NCBI RefSeq assembly: GCF_000331305.1
Contig: NZ_KB217478.1
Coordinates: forward strand, 1,533,679-1,597,678
Source of the DNA: Calothrix sp. PCC 7103
GTDB taxonomy: Bacteria; Cyanobacteriota; Cyanobacteriia; Cyanobacteriales; Nostocaceae
Direction of reading: 5' to 3'
Length of the DNA stretch: 64,000 nucleotides
A program made the position numbers and the translations under genes. The notes below the pieces were generated by a model. That model was not told where the DNA came from. It saw only the letters and a list, made by a program, of their open reading frames with translations, and made no database searches. The first letter of the stretch is position 1. Every line of letters starts with the position of its first letter. This document shows, piece by piece, positions 8,272-17,750 of the stretch.

Positions 8272-9081
8272 TTAAGAAAATAATCGTAAATAGCCTGATA
8301 TAATCATCTTGCCTCCCAACAGGGTAATCAGCGAACCCAAGGCAAGACATGGCCCAAATGGCATTTTTTTTCCCCATTTCCTCCGCTCAAGTACTACAGC
8401 ACTTCCACCAGCTACTACACCAACTATACAGCTAATAAAAACTGCTAGTAGCAAATGTCTCCATCCTAACCAGGCGCCCATCATCGCAGCAAGTTTGGCA
8501 TCTCCTCCACCCATTGCCTCTTTTTGGAAAATTATCGAGCCAATAAAGGAAATAGCGTCAAAAAGCCATATTCCCAAAACTGCACCAAATATGGCGCCTA
8601 TTAGATGGTTGATACCAGTAGAGCTATTAGACTGCATAAAACCCAAAACCGTTTGATACACAACCCCTAACACTAAACCAGATTTAGTTAATGGGTTTGG
8701 TAGAGTCATTGTATCGAAGTCAATTAGCGATAAAGCGAGTAACCAACTACAAAAAATCCAATATCCTATAGTTTGGGGCGAATATTGAAATACCCAAAAT
8801 ACCAACAAATACAACAACCCTGTAATAGTCTCAACGACAGGGTAACGCATCGAAATTTTACTCTTGCAGTAACGACAACGCCCTTTCAACCATAACCACC
8901 CCAACACAGGAACATTGTCATAAGCTTTTAACTCATTCAAACAACGTGGGCACCGTGATGGTGGATAAACAACCGATAACCCAGCAGGGAGACGGTAGAC
9001 AACTACATTTATAAAACTGCCAATCGATGCACCCAAAGCGAAGACAATAAGACTTGCCGGGACTAACATCAAAACATCCAT
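8272..9081 (-). CDS. pilD: type IV prepilin peptidase
   Basis: A 269-residue A24-family peptidase. It cleaves prepilin leader peptides and N-methylates the new N-terminus in the inner membrane. Seen: a first membrane helix, then a cytoplasmic zinc-binding loop with C44, C47, C69 and C72, needed for the methylase part. The catalytic aspartates sit in LIDFDTMTLP (D121/D123) and in GGGDAKLAAM (D194). About eight hydrophobic segments fit the family. It is the only pilus gene here. A T/G-rich heptamer repeat lies directly upstream of its start. Confidence 0.93.
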   Translation of the reverse strand: MDVLMLVPASLIVFALGASIGSFINVVVYRLPAGLSVVYPPSRCPRCLNELKAYDNVPVLGWLWLKGRCRYCKSKISMRYPVVETITGLLYLLVFWVFQYSPQTIGYWIFCSWLLALSLIDFDTMTLPNPLTKSGLVLGVVYQTVLGFMQSNSSTGINHLIGAIFGAVLGIWLFDAISFIGSIIFQKEAMGGGDAKLAAMMGAWLGWRHLLLAVFISCIVGVVAGGSAVVLERRKWGKKMPFGPCLALGSLITLLGGKMIISGYLRLFS

Positions 9082-9094
9082 ATATCATTTAAGC

Positions 9095-9140
9095 CATTTG
9101 TCCTTTGTCATTTGTACTTTGTACAAGTGTCATTTGTCAC
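9095..9140. repeat. TTTGTCA-type short tandem repeat
   Basis: Imperfect heptamer-like units CATTTGTCCTTTGTCATTTGT, then a GTACTTTGTAC palindrome and another CATTTGTCA. This is a cyanobacterial short tandemly repeated sequence in the 111-base gap upstream of pilD, where it would fall in the leader or promoter. Confidence 0.6.
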
Positions 9141-9192
9141 TTTTTATTTTTATTTACTGAATGACAAATTCAAAGAACGCATGGAACAATGA

Positions 9193-9453
9193 CTAATACA
9201 TATAAGATTCAATTTGACTTATAGGTACAAAGCACTCTTCTGGTAACAATACCGGATGCTGGGTAAAAATAACTTTACCTCGGTGGTTAGAACGATTAAT
9301 CGCTACACCCGAAGCATGTCCTGTAATTTCAGGATGAACTTCGCAATATATATGATATATCTGTCCAGCGGCTCTAATGAGGGCAGGGTCAATCAAAGCT
9401 GGCTGGTTTCTATTATTCGTGTAATTATCGGGTTCTTGTTTTAAAGCGTACAC
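9193..9453 (-). CDS. 86-aa conserved-type hypothetical protein
   Basis: An 86-residue ORF starting MYALKQEPDNYTNN. It has a helical centre ALIRAAGQIYHIYCEVHPEI and a C-terminal strand-rich part (GKVIFTQHPVLLPEECFV). No signal peptide or membrane segment is visible. I do not recognise the family. Codon use and the clean ORF suggest a real gene. It reads toward pilD but with a 110-base gap, so operon membership is uncertain. Confidence 0.5.
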   Translation of the reverse strand: MYALKQEPDNYTNNRNQPALIDPALIRAAGQIYHIYCEVHPEITGHASGVAINRSNHRGKVIFTQHPVLLPEECFVPISQIESYMY

Positions 9454-9546
9454 TGCTTATACTAATTTGTGTCTAGGTTTACTTTTAGTTTATCCGAAAA
9501 TTTAGGCGCCGAAACTACCTAAATTTTCACAGATTGAACCAAACTA

Positions 9547-10632
9547 TTATTCTTCCAAGGCTTGAATTAATGCGTCGCCTATTGCACGACAGCCTAATTG
9601 CTTCATACCCGGAGACATTATATCTCCTGTACGCAACCCCCGCTGTAAAATCAGCGACACACTTTTTTCAATATGGTCAGCGGCTGTGGGTTGATTTAAG
9701 CCGTATCGTAACATCATTGCAGCACTTAAGACCTGTGCTAAAGGATTAGCTTTGTCTTGTCCTGCAATATCAGGTGCAGAACCATGAACTGGCTCAAATA
9801 CTCCTGGTCCGGTTGCACCCAGACTAGCAGATGGTAGCATACCTATACTGCCTGTCAACATGGCTGCGGCATCCGACAGGATGTCACCAAACAAGTTACC
9901 TGTTACAATTGTGTCGAACTGTTTAGGCGCCCGTAGAAGTTGCATCGCGGCATTATCTACATAAAGATGCTCTAGTTCCACAGTAGGATACTCTGCTGCG
10001 AGTTTAGTAATATTTTCGCGCCATAGCTGTGACACATCCAAAACATTAGCTTTATCTACAGAACATAATTTTCCACTACGTTTCTGTGCTGCTTCAAAAG
10101 CAACTCTGCCAATACGATTTATTTCCGACTCTGTATAAACCATCGTATTCACACCACGCCTTTCACCTGTCTCTGTGGCAAAAACTCCTCTCGGTTTGCC
10201 AAAGTAAATACCTCCCGTCAACTCGCGCACCACCATAATATCAACACCTTCAACTACTTCTTTTTTCAACGTCGAAGCATCAATTAACTCAGGAATAATT
10301 TTTGCTGGTCGCAAATTAGCAAATAACTCTAAACCCGCACGCAGTCCTAACAAACCTCCTTCAGGACGTTGCGAGGGTGGTAATGAGTCCCATTTATAAC
10401 CACCGATTGCAGCAAGTAACACCGCATCACTATTACGACATTTTTCTAAACTTTCTTGTGGTAAAGGTTCCCCAGTTAGGTCAATAGCGGCGCCACCAAT
10501 AGGTACTTCTTGAAAATGAAACTCAATATCAAACTTCTTTCCTACAACCTTGAGTACATCCACAGCAACGTTCATGATTTCGGGACCGATGCCATCGCCT
10601 GGTAGAAGGGTTATGCGGAATTGCTGTGTCAT
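9547..10632 (-). CDS. leuB: 3-isopropylmalate dehydrogenase
   Basis: A 361-residue NAD-dependent dehydrogenase that oxidises and decarboxylates 3-isopropylmalate in leucine biosynthesis. Seen: [11 protein letters not shown] at the N-terminus, [13 protein letters not shown] (substrate arginines), [16 protein letters not shown], and [14 protein letters not shown] with the catalytic Lys. The Mg-binding [13 protein letters not shown] and the NAD-site [20 protein letters not shown] are also present. Length and start (ATG 10630-10632) are typical. It is encoded alone. Confidence 0.97.
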   Translation of the reverse strand: MTQQFRITLLPGDGIGPEIMNVAVDVLKVVGKKFDIEFHFQEVPIGGAAIDLTGEPLPQESLEKCRNSDAVLLAAIGGYKWDSLPPSQRPEGGLLGLRAGLELFANLRPAKIIPELIDASTLKKEVVEGVDIMVVRELTGGIYFGKPRGVFATETGERRGVNTMVYTESEINRIGRVAFEAAQKRSGKLCSVDKANVLDVSQLWRENITKLAAEYPTVELEHLYVDNAAMQLLRAPKQFDTIVTGNLFGDILSDAAAMLTGSIGMLPSASLGATGPGVFEPVHGSAPDIAGQDKANPLAQVLSAAMMLRYGLNQPTAADHIEKSVSLILQRGLRTGDIMSPGMKQLGCRAIGDALIQALEE

Positions 10633-10895
10633 AAGGTTTATGCAAATATTTTTATAGTGCCAATAAATTAAACATCATACCGAGGAAGTGCATTATTTCA
10701 GATGTAATTTTTAATTTATTTAGAAGTTTGCTGCTTAAACCGAAGGAAAGAAACATTATTTAATAAGCTTTTTAGCTTTTTCTAACTGGATAGTTATTTT
10801 AGCCACGCTGCACTAGTAAATTTCTTGTGGGGTGGACATCCCTGACCGCCTTATTTATATACTTCAAGCGATAACAGCAATAAACGTGATTTTGA

Positions 10896-10913
10896 TGAGG
10901 GCTGAAGCCCTCA
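10896..10913. repeat. TGAGGGCT-GA-AGCCCTCA-type hairpin
   Basis: An inverted repeat with 8-base arms around a 2-base centre, 20 bases past the stop of the 191-aa gene. It is a common Nostocales repeat and may serve as that gene's terminator. The 10633-10932 gap also holds a GGGTGGACATCCC-like repeat at about 10820; no gene was seen. Confidence 0.55.
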
Positions 10914-10932
10914 CAACGAACATACCACAAAT

Positions 10933-11508
10933 TTATGCGCTTCGATATGCTGTGATAAATGCTTTTACGCAATCTCCACAATCACTTAGTGTTGTGTAAT
11001 TTACACTTTCTCGTTCTTTGAATTTGGCAATTAATTTGGCGCCCAATAATTTGTTAATTTCTGCAAATTGATTTCTTGATACCGATTGTAAGGCTTTTTG
11101 TATGGCGGAGGGCGCCTCGGATGTTTCTAGTTGATTTGCTAGTTCTGTAACGCTGACACCTGATGCTGCTGCTAATACAAGCGGATGTGCGGTTGCACGA
11201 ATTGTATCAATTCCATAAATAGTAAAAAGTGTTGACGTAAGTTTGATATGTGAATATAGCAATGCTGCAATTTCTGATGGGATTCCTGCTGTGTTAAAAA
11301 AATCACCACAATATTGTTCATCAATATTATTGTTTCGCAAGGTATAAACTGCTGACTGGCTAATAGCGTGTTTAGCCATTTTAGTTTTATTACCTTTCCA
11401 AGATAGGTCATTTACGAAGAGTTGCCCCCACTCTCTACCATGCTCTATTGCTAGGGCAACTGTCTGTCCAATTACGTGCAACCTGATTCCAGAGATGTCG
11501 AAAAGCAT
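10933..11508 (-). CDS. hypothetical protein, 191 aa
   Basis: A clean 191-residue ORF that I do not recognise. It is mostly alpha-helical, soluble, without a signal peptide. The C-terminus has a CxxC-like pair (SDCGDCVKAF), which could bind a metal or form a disulfide. The central segment LVLAAASGVSVTELANQLETS looks like a helix-turn-helix, but the match is weak. It is divergent from the ABC exporter genes, sharing a 226-base region. Confidence 0.55.
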   Translation of the reverse strand: MLFDISGIRLHVIGQTVALAIEHGREWGQLFVNDLSWKGNKTKMAKHAISQSAVYTLRNNNIDEQYCGDFFNTAGIPSEIAALLYSHIKLTSTLFTIYGIDTIRATAHPLVLAAASGVSVTELANQLETSEAPSAIQKALQSVSRNQFAEINKLLGAKLIAKFKERESVNYTTLSDCGDCVKAFITAYRSA

Positions 11509-11734
11509 AAAATATTTGGTACTGAAACGATTTTTTTTAAAGCCTACAGTTCCATAGTTCCCATTTTTATTATCAAACTAACTACAGAATGTAATGCTTA
11601 AATCAATCTTTATTGTTTTTATCATGAATATATAAAGTTTCAATGAATACAGTTACATTTTCCGTAACAGGTGCAACAAAGCTTGTAATTAGAAGCTAAG
11701 TTAGTATTTACTTACGTGGCTTTCTGGTATAGCT

Positions 11735-12685
11735 ATGGTGACAGATTTATCAATACATACTATTGGTTTAACCAAGCAGTTTGACCGACACATTGCTGTT
11801 AACGAGGTCGAATTGGAAATAGGCGCCGGGGAAGTCTATGGTTTAATCGGCCCAAACGGTGCTGGTAAAACCACCTTAATTAGAATGTTGGCAGCAGTTG
11901 AGGAACCTACACAAGGGGAAATTTATATTGATGGGAACCGATTGACACGTGACAGAAGTAACCCAACTCTCAAGCGTCGTTTAGGATATCTACCTGATGA
12001 TTACCCTTTATACGATGAACTCACTGTTTGGGATTACTTAGAATATTTCGCCAGATTATATAAGTTACGCGAACCACGTCGCACCCAGCGGTTACATGAG
12101 GTGCTAGAACTGATTCAACTGGGAAATAAACGTAATAGTTTAATTTCTACGTTGTCGCGTGGGATGAAACAGCGTTTGAGTTTAGCACGCACTATTATTC
12201 ATGAACCAATAGTGTTGCTACTCGATGAACCTGTTTCTGGACTTGACCCTATTGCACGATTGCAGTTCCGCGAAATTATTAAGGCACTGCAAGAAGCTGG
12301 GATGACGATATTAATTTCTTCACATGTTCTTAGTGATTTAGCTGAACTTTGCACATCTGTAGGAATTATGGAGTTGGGTTGTTTGGTAGAAAGCACATCG
12401 CTTACGGAACTTTACCAACGTCTGTCTCGTCAGCAAATAGAAATTTCTACTCTTGGAAAAATTGATGAGTTGCTAGGGGAATTAAAAAATAACCCATTTG
12501 TACAAGAGTGGGAAGTTATGCCTACTAAAGACAAAGTACGGGTAAATTTTTCTGGTCAACAACAAGACTGCGCCAATTTGCTGCGTTCTTTAATTGATGC
12601 AAGGGTTCCTCTAACTAATTTTCATTGTACTCAGGAAGATTTAGAAACAATTTTCTTGAAAATGGGTCATAAGCAAGCTTCATAA
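11735..12685 (+). CDS. ABC transporter ATP-binding protein
   Basis: A 316-residue ATPase of the ABC-2 exporter type. The Walker A loop GPNGAGKTT is at residues 39-47, the signature LSRGMKQRLSLAR at 140-152, and the Walker B LLLDEP at 161-166, followed by SGLDP and the switch His in ILISSHVLSD. A C-terminal ~100-residue extension is typical of CcmA/NatA-like ATPases. The permease gene follows after 38 bases that consist largely of a heptamer repeat, so the two form one exporter. The substrate cannot be told from sequence. Confidence 0.92.
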   Translation: MVTDLSIHTIGLTKQFDRHIAVNEVELEIGAGEVYGLIGPNGAGKTTLIRMLAAVEEPTQGEIYIDGNRLTRDRSNPTLKRRLGYLPDDYPLYDELTVWDYLEYFARLYKLREPRRTQRLHEVLELIQLGNKRNSLISTLSRGMKQRLSLARTIIHEPIVLLLDEPVSGLDPIARLQFREIIKALQEAGMTILISSHVLSDLAELCTSVGIMELGCLVESTSLTELYQRLSRQQIEISTLGKIDELLGELKNNPFVQEWEVMPTKDKVRVNFSGQQQDCANLLRSLIDARVPLTNFHCTQEDLETIFLKMGHKQAS

Positions 12686-12688
12686 AAG

Positions 12689-12714
12689 TTAGGAGTTAGT
12701 AGTTAGTAGTTAGG
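12689..12714. repeat. AGTTAGT heptamer tandem repeat
   Basis: About three and a half imperfect copies of AGTTAGT between the ABC ATPase stop and the permease start. The last unit (TTAGGA) lies 11 bases before the permease ATG and may act as its ribosome-binding site. Confidence 0.7.
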
Positions 12715-12723
12715 AATAAATAT

Positions 12724-14631
12724 ATGCTTCAATTTCTTGAGAAAATCGGTGAATGGAATCCACAATTTACTAGGGAAATAAAAGGGCGCCTTAAAATCTT
12801 TCCAATTTTGGTTACCAGTGCAATATCTTTAATCGTTCAATCTGTTGTGTTCCTAGCTCAACTCGGACAAATCCCTGGTAAAGAGTATCGGATGAATGAA
12901 CAATACTGCGGTATTGGCAAGTCTTATCAAGAGCAAATTTCCGACCTGGGTCAAGTTCTTAGCAAGCTACAAAAGAATTTTTTCCATTACAGTAGCAAAC
13001 AATATTTTGACGCTGAGAAACTAGAAAATATCCGAACACAATTACAAGAAGTAAAAAATACACGCGCTCATCTACAAGATATTTTGTATCAACAGCCATG
13101 TCCGCGCGGTCAAATTGATATGGCTGAATGGTGGCGCGACCATTGGGAATACATGTTTCAAGCTTTAAGCGTGATTTTTATTTTCACGCTACTAGTTGCA
13201 GGTACTTATTTACTAATTAATAATTTAGCACAAGAAGAACGTAAAGGCACACTCAATTTTATTCGCCTTAGTCCGCAGTCTGAGGTTAGTGTTTTAACTG
13301 GTAAAATACTAGGTGTACCAATTTTAGTTTACTTGTTTATAGCGCTTGCGATTCCTTTTCATATTTTCTCAGGAAAGCTTGCTGGTATTGCTTTAAGTCA
13401 TATTTTCAGTTATTACATTGTTTTAGTAGGCAGTTGTATTTTCTTTTATAGTGCAGCGTGTCTGTTTAGCCTAGTCACGCAATTTTTAGGTGGTTTTCAA
13501 CCTTGGTTAGGTGCTGGTGCAGTTTTAATGTTTTTGACTCTTGTTTTCTCAACTGCTCAGTATAGTAATAATCTTAATAATGGCGCCGCTTGGTTTAGAA
13601 TGTTTAGCCCAATAGATGCAACTAGCTATCTATTTCCTAATTTCTTTAACTCTCGTTATGACAGGTCTTGGGAGAAATATAAAGAACTACAGTTTTTCTA
13701 TATTCCAATTGGCGCCAATATTGGAAGCTTCATCGGGATGCATTTAGCTAATTATGGTCTTTGGACTTATGAAATTTGGCAAGGACTTCTACGACGTTTC
13801 CGCAACCCAAACACACCAGTAATTAGTAAATTACAAAGTTACTTCCTTATCACTTTTGTACAGGTGTTGTCATGGGGATTTACGCTACAAAACGTCAAAA
13901 ACTTCTACCCAAATGTTGGTGGTAAGTCACAACCTTCGTACTATGACATAAATACTCAAATCTTACAAAACTTGCCAATATTCGCACTATTCAACTTTGT
14001 GCTAATGTTTGGCTTGATATTTATTCTCGCGCACGAACGCCAAACAATTCAAGATTGGGCACGTTACCGCCATAAAAACACTTCTACCCATAAAGGTTGG
14101 TGGCATAATTCTCTGCTTAGAGATTTAATCTTTGGTGAAAAAAGCCCTGCATTACTTACATTGGCATTTCACGCGCTAATAATAACTATTCCTATTAGCA
14201 TTTGGATAATTATTTCCCAACAACTTAATGTTCGTAATAACTACGCAATAAACTGGCTAATTCAAGATATTGGCAGATTCAGAGCTATCTTGGGTATTGT
14301 TTTATTGGTTGTTTTATGGGGTATTGGCGCCACTGTTGCTCAACGAATGTTGCTGTTGAAAACATCGAAACGCTATTTATGGGCACTTGGTACAACCAGC
14401 GCGTTATTGTTCGCACCTGCAATAATTTTATCAATTCTCAATAATACAATCTCAAGACGCTCTGTTCTCTGGCTTTTCTCAAGTTACCCTTGGGAAGCTT
14501 TACCAACAACAGACTTACCAATTGTATTTATGGGACTGTTTACTGAGGTGATGGTGTTGGGATTCTTAAATATTCACATGGCAAAACAAATTAAGCTAGC
14601 TGGTGAATCTGCAACCCAAGCGTTAAAGTAA
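12724..14631 (+). CDS. ABC-2 type exporter permease
   Basis: A 635-residue membrane protein. A first helix at about residues 27-49 is followed by a ~90-residue soluble loop (residues ~50-140) with several charged helices. The typical ABC-2 core then starts near residue 143: several helices, with the coupling-helix region EERKGTLNFIRLSPQS after the second. Five to six more helices follow, up to the C-terminus, so about 12 in all, roughly twice a minimal permease. It is co-transcribed with the upstream ATPase, and both belong to one exporter of unknown substrate. Confidence 0.85.
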   Translation: MLQFLEKIGEWNPQFTREIKGRLKIFPILVTSAISLIVQSVVFLAQLGQIPGKEYRMNEQYCGIGKSYQEQISDLGQVLSKLQKNFFHYSSKQYFDAEKLENIRTQLQEVKNTRAHLQDILYQQPCPRGQIDMAEWWRDHWEYMFQALSVIFIFTLLVAGTYLLINNLAQEERKGTLNFIRLSPQSEVSVLTGKILGVPILVYLFIALAIPFHIFSGKLAGIALSHIFSYYIVLVGSCIFFYSAACLFSLVTQFLGGFQPWLGAGAVLMFLTLVFSTAQYSNNLNNGAAWFRMFSPIDATSYLFPNFFNSRYDRSWEKYKELQFFYIPIGANIGSFIGMHLANYGLWTYEIWQGLLRRFRNPNTPVISKLQSYFLITFVQVLSWGFTLQNVKNFYPNVGGKSQPSYYDINTQILQNLPIFALFNFVLMFGLIFILAHERQTIQDWARYRHKNTSTHKGWWHNSLLRDLIFGEKSPALLTLAFHALIITIPISIWIIISQQLNVRNNYAINWLIQDIGRFRAILGIVLLVVLWGIGATVAQRMLLLKTSKRYLWALGTTSALLFAPAIILSILNNTISRRSVLWLFSSYPWEALPTTDLPIVFMGLFTEVMVLGFLNIHMAKQIKLAGESATQALK

Positions 14632-14649
14632 AACCCTTTACATGTGTGG

Positions 14650-14741
14650 AGACGTGACATGTCACGTCTTCTCTCTGTGTACTCTATGTCTCTGTGGTAA
14701 AAAATTATATCACGGCACAGGCATCATTGCCTGTGCCACAG
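14650..14741. terminator. palindromes between convergent genes
   Basis: A 20-base perfect palindrome AGACGTGACATGTCACGTCT at 14650-14669 is followed by CTCTGTGTAC and TGTCTCTGTGG, then the hairpin GGCACAGGC (14715-14723) with GCCTGTGCC (14730-14738). It sits between the 3' ends of the permease and the SucD-like gene and would suit termination in both directions, although T-runs are weak. Confidence 0.5.
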
Positions 14742-14752
14742 ATTAATACAGG

Positions 14753-15643
14753 TTAATGAGTGATTTTTATGACTTTTTTGAGTAGTTCTGGTATTTGAGA
14801 TGGACGTTCGGCAATTGGAATGTCAGCTTCGGTAAATGCTGCTAGTTTATTTTTCGCAGTGCCAAAGTCGGAGTCACGTCCAATTACAGCAGCTAGTGTT
14901 CCTGTTTGGCGCCAGTGTTTACCACGCGGCGCCTCTTTTCCTGCTATATAACCTATAACAGGTGTATCTATAACTTCTGTAATGTAACGTGCTGCTGCTT
15001 CTTCACTACCTCCACCAGGTTGACCAACTAGCACTATTGCTTCGGTTGCTTCGTCTTCGTCAAGAATTTGTAACCACTGCATAAACGACGAACCAACTAT
15101 CGCGTCGCTACCAATGCTTACACTTATAGATTGACCTATACCTGCTTGCGTTAATTCTCTCGCTATTTCATAAGTAAGAGTTGTGCTTCGACTCAATATT
15201 GCTACTGAGCCTGGAGTATAAAATTCACTAGGCTGTGTACCTAGTAAAATTTTCCCTGGCACAATAATACCAGGACTATTTGGTCCAATTACTAAAGTTT
15301 CTGTGGCTTCTGCTGTACGCAATAACTGCACCATGTCCAAAGGTGGAACCCCAGGTGAAATTATCACGATTTGACGAATACCTGATGCAATCGCTTCTAA
15401 CGCTGCATCCAAAACTTCGTAAGGATATACATTTAAAATCGTTGTGTCTATTATTCCATATTGCTCTGTAGCTTCTTCAACTAAATCAAATATCGGCAAA
15501 TCGTGTAACGTCATACCACCACATCCAGGATTCACCCCAGCAATTAAATTGGTGCCATACGCTTTCATCTGCGCGATTTGCATTGGCGATATAAATTCAC
15601 AAAAGCCTTGAATTATAACTTTGCTATTAGGCGTTAAGTTCAT
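14753..15643 (-). CDS. SucD-like (succinyl-CoA synthetase alpha-like), catalytic residues changed
   Basis: A 296-residue protein from ATG 15641-15643, colinear with SucD; a 30-residue upstream extension has no counterpart in SucD. Shared segments: SKVIIQGF, NPGCGGMTLHDLPIF, GPNSPGI, SVAILSRS, DTPVIGYIAG and APRGK. Two key sites differ. The phosphohistidine motif GHAGA of SucD aligns with RQTGT, so the His is missing (the nearest His is in GKHWRQ). The glutamate of the GEIGG segment aligns with Gln in GQPGG. The N-terminal CoA loop GFTGSQG reads GFCEFIS. It is probably not a normal succinyl-CoA synthetase subunit. The SucC-like partner lies upstream, 285 bases away. Confidence 0.8.
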   Translation of the reverse strand: MNLTPNSKVIIQGFCEFISPMQIAQMKAYGTNLIAGVNPGCGGMTLHDLPIFDLVEEATEQYGIIDTTILNVYPYEVLDAALEAIASGIRQIVIISPGVPPLDMVQLLRTAEATETLVIGPNSPGIIVPGKILLGTQPSEFYTPGSVAILSRSTTLTYEIARELTQAGIGQSISVSIGSDAIVGSSFMQWLQILDEDEATEAIVLVGQPGGGSEEAAARYITEVIDTPVIGYIAGKEAPRGKHWRQTGTLAAVIGRDSDFGTAKNKLAAFTEADIPIAERPSQIPELLKKVIKITH

Positions 15644-15928
15644 AAAATACGTAGTAAATTTTCCACTCAGCATGTAGTCATAACTGAGATGTGACACTTT
15701 ATAAAGTGTCCTGTTTATTTGATTGTTATTCAATTTTGTGCTTAGTTTCTACTGAACACTCACTTTTGCCGAATCATATTATTGATATCTAGAAATTGCC
15801 TATAAAGACAATTGACCTATAATAAATAATAAACTTTTTCGGATTTGTTTTAAAATTGAATTTCGATTTCGTCAATACCTCCTGTTACATCTGCTGGATA
15901 ATATAATTTCTACTTGGTTGACAACTTA

Positions 15929-17155
15929 TTATTTTTTATACACAATCGGTTGAGCAAGGCGTACTGCTTCACTTACTGCCTCATCTAAGCTTTCTGTCAT
16001 GACTATAGATATATCGCTTTCGTGTTTTAACGCTGTTAGCTCTTTTTTGGCGTCATCTAAGTCTGAACCAGCTAGTCTCACAACTAAACGTGGGAAGTTA
16101 TTATCACGTTTGTGTTTGTTACCGTTACGTATACCGTTTGATTTATGCTCGCTGTTATAATTATGCACAAATTCAGTAATAACTTCTGCAATTTCAATCG
16201 CTTGAGGTATACTGCCCAAAAGATTAATCAGAATTACCTGAATACTTTTGTCAGCGCTCATTACTCTCAAAGCTTTTTCTAGACGAGTTTTAAATGTCGT
16301 CGGAGAAGCATCAAGGGGAGATGCATGACGCAAGTTCAGACAATATCCAGGTTTTCCACCTACTAAAGTAACTAAGTCCATCGTGGTTAATACCGAACCG
16401 GCACCATTACCCATAATACCGATTTTGCCGTGCAACTCTAATCCCTCCCATTCTTTAAAATCTTGATTTTTACCATTGCCGTTATACCGATTAGACATTT
16501 TAGTTGCCATTAAAGCAATGTCAGGATGACGCGAGATTGCACGCTCATTGACACTAATGCTACCGTTCAACGCCATCGCTTCACCTTGCGAATTTATACC
16601 AAGCGGATTAATTTCGACTAAATCTAAATCTTTCTCGATTAGTAGATAATACATTTTTTCAATAACACTGCTAACAGTTTGCATTCGCTTTCCCTGCAAT
16701 CCCATTTTCAACGCTAACCGTCGAGCATAAAACGGTGAAAATTCATGCTCAACAACGACATGCTGCATCTTATCTCCATACGAGTCCAAATCTATATCTG
16801 GTTCTTGACAACCCAGTAAAATTGGACGACAAACGGCTGTATCAATTACAACAGCTAAATATAATTCCTGTTCAGCGTCATATTTTGATTCCGCTAACAG
16901 CACTTCTGGTAATTCACCCATTATTGGTAAATTAAAGATATTTTGGGCTGCTGCTATAGCATCAATTGTTGTCTGTACAAATCTAACTCCACCAACTTTT
17001 AACCTAGCTCCCCCACTGACTTGCGACTTCAGAACAATTGGGTAAGGTATTTTTAACCTTTTTAAGTCTGTTGGATGGTCTATTCGCTGTGATGGCAGTA
17101 CTGGAATGCCAATCTGCCCGAACCATTCTTTAACCTGATACTCTAGTAAATCCAT
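15929..17155 (-). CDS. SucC-like (succinyl-CoA synthetase beta-like) ATP-grasp protein
   Basis: A 408-residue protein from ATG 17153-17155, which is preceded by AAAGG at eight bases and gives the family-typical MDLLEYQ start. An upstream in-frame GTG lacks this. The ATP-grasp half has IPYPIVLKSQ and the loop GGARLKVGGVRFV, then LVEINPLGI, where the conserved Glu is present. The Mg-binding Asp of LDGK is Asn here (ALNGS). In the C-terminal half, the usual GGxPANFLDVGGGA reads GGKPGYCLNLRHAS, and IFGGI reads LLGSI. A His/Asn/Lys-rich insertion (about residues 341-359) is also present. It pairs with the SucD-like gene, with parallel loss of catalytic features. Confidence 0.8.
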   Translation of the reverse strand: MDLLEYQVKEWFGQIGIPVLPSQRIDHPTDLKRLKIPYPIVLKSQVSGGARLKVGGVRFVQTTIDAIAAAQNIFNLPIMGELPEVLLAESKYDAEQELYLAVVIDTAVCRPILLGCQEPDIDLDSYGDKMQHVVVEHEFSPFYARRLALKMGLQGKRMQTVSSVIEKMYYLLIEKDLDLVEINPLGINSQGEAMALNGSISVNERAISRHPDIALMATKMSNRYNGNGKNQDFKEWEGLELHGKIGIMGNGAGSVLTTMDLVTLVGGKPGYCLNLRHASPLDASPTTFKTRLEKALRVMSADKSIQVILINLLGSIPQAIEIAEVITEFVHNYNSEHKSNGIRNGNKHKRDNNFPRLVVRLAGSDLDDAKKELTALKHESDISIVMTESLDEAVSEAVRLAQPIVYKK

Positions 17156-17750
17156 ACCACGCACCTTTGAAATACCATTTCACGCTTGTTGGAGTTGCCA
17201 TCAAATTTTTAAGTTGCTGCATCCCCAAAGCAATAGTCGGCTTTTAATTAACTATAATTTCTTTCTCCATCATTAATTCTATCCAATTCGGTTGATGCGG
17301 TAAATAACATGCGATTTGAATTTACTTACATACATCAAAATTGGCATTCAATTTCAGTAAAACCGCTTACGTACTACATAACAGGCATTTTTTTTAACAA
17401 TTCAATTAGTATTTTTACAATGTATATATTTTCTAACTGCTCAAGTATTTAGATATGTAAAATTGGCATAGTAAAAAACAAGAAACCAGGTTTCTAGTAT
17501 AAGTGGTTCGTATTCCAACAACATGGTAGTTACATTTGTAACCTAATTTATAAGTTTTTGTCATCTGCTTAACTATCTTTAGATAGATGAAATTCGTGAC
17601 AAAGAGCCATAATAAAATTCTGTGATTAGAAATTTATTGCTTTATTAGCGTTTTTTCTAAATCTGTGCTAGAACATTTGGCTGGTTGTATAGGAAAATAG
17701 TAACTGGTCAAACTGTGTCTTTGTTAACAAACCCCAGCCTGTCATCACCA
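17156..17750. other. ~600-base gap between divergent genes
   Basis: I see no gene here. It must hold the promoters of the SucC-like gene (leftward) and the coiled-coil protein (rightward). A single AGAAACCAGGTTTCT arm, a solo copy of the GAAACC element, lies at 17481-17495. An in-frame TTG at 17685 is an alternative start for the downstream gene. Confidence 0.6.
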
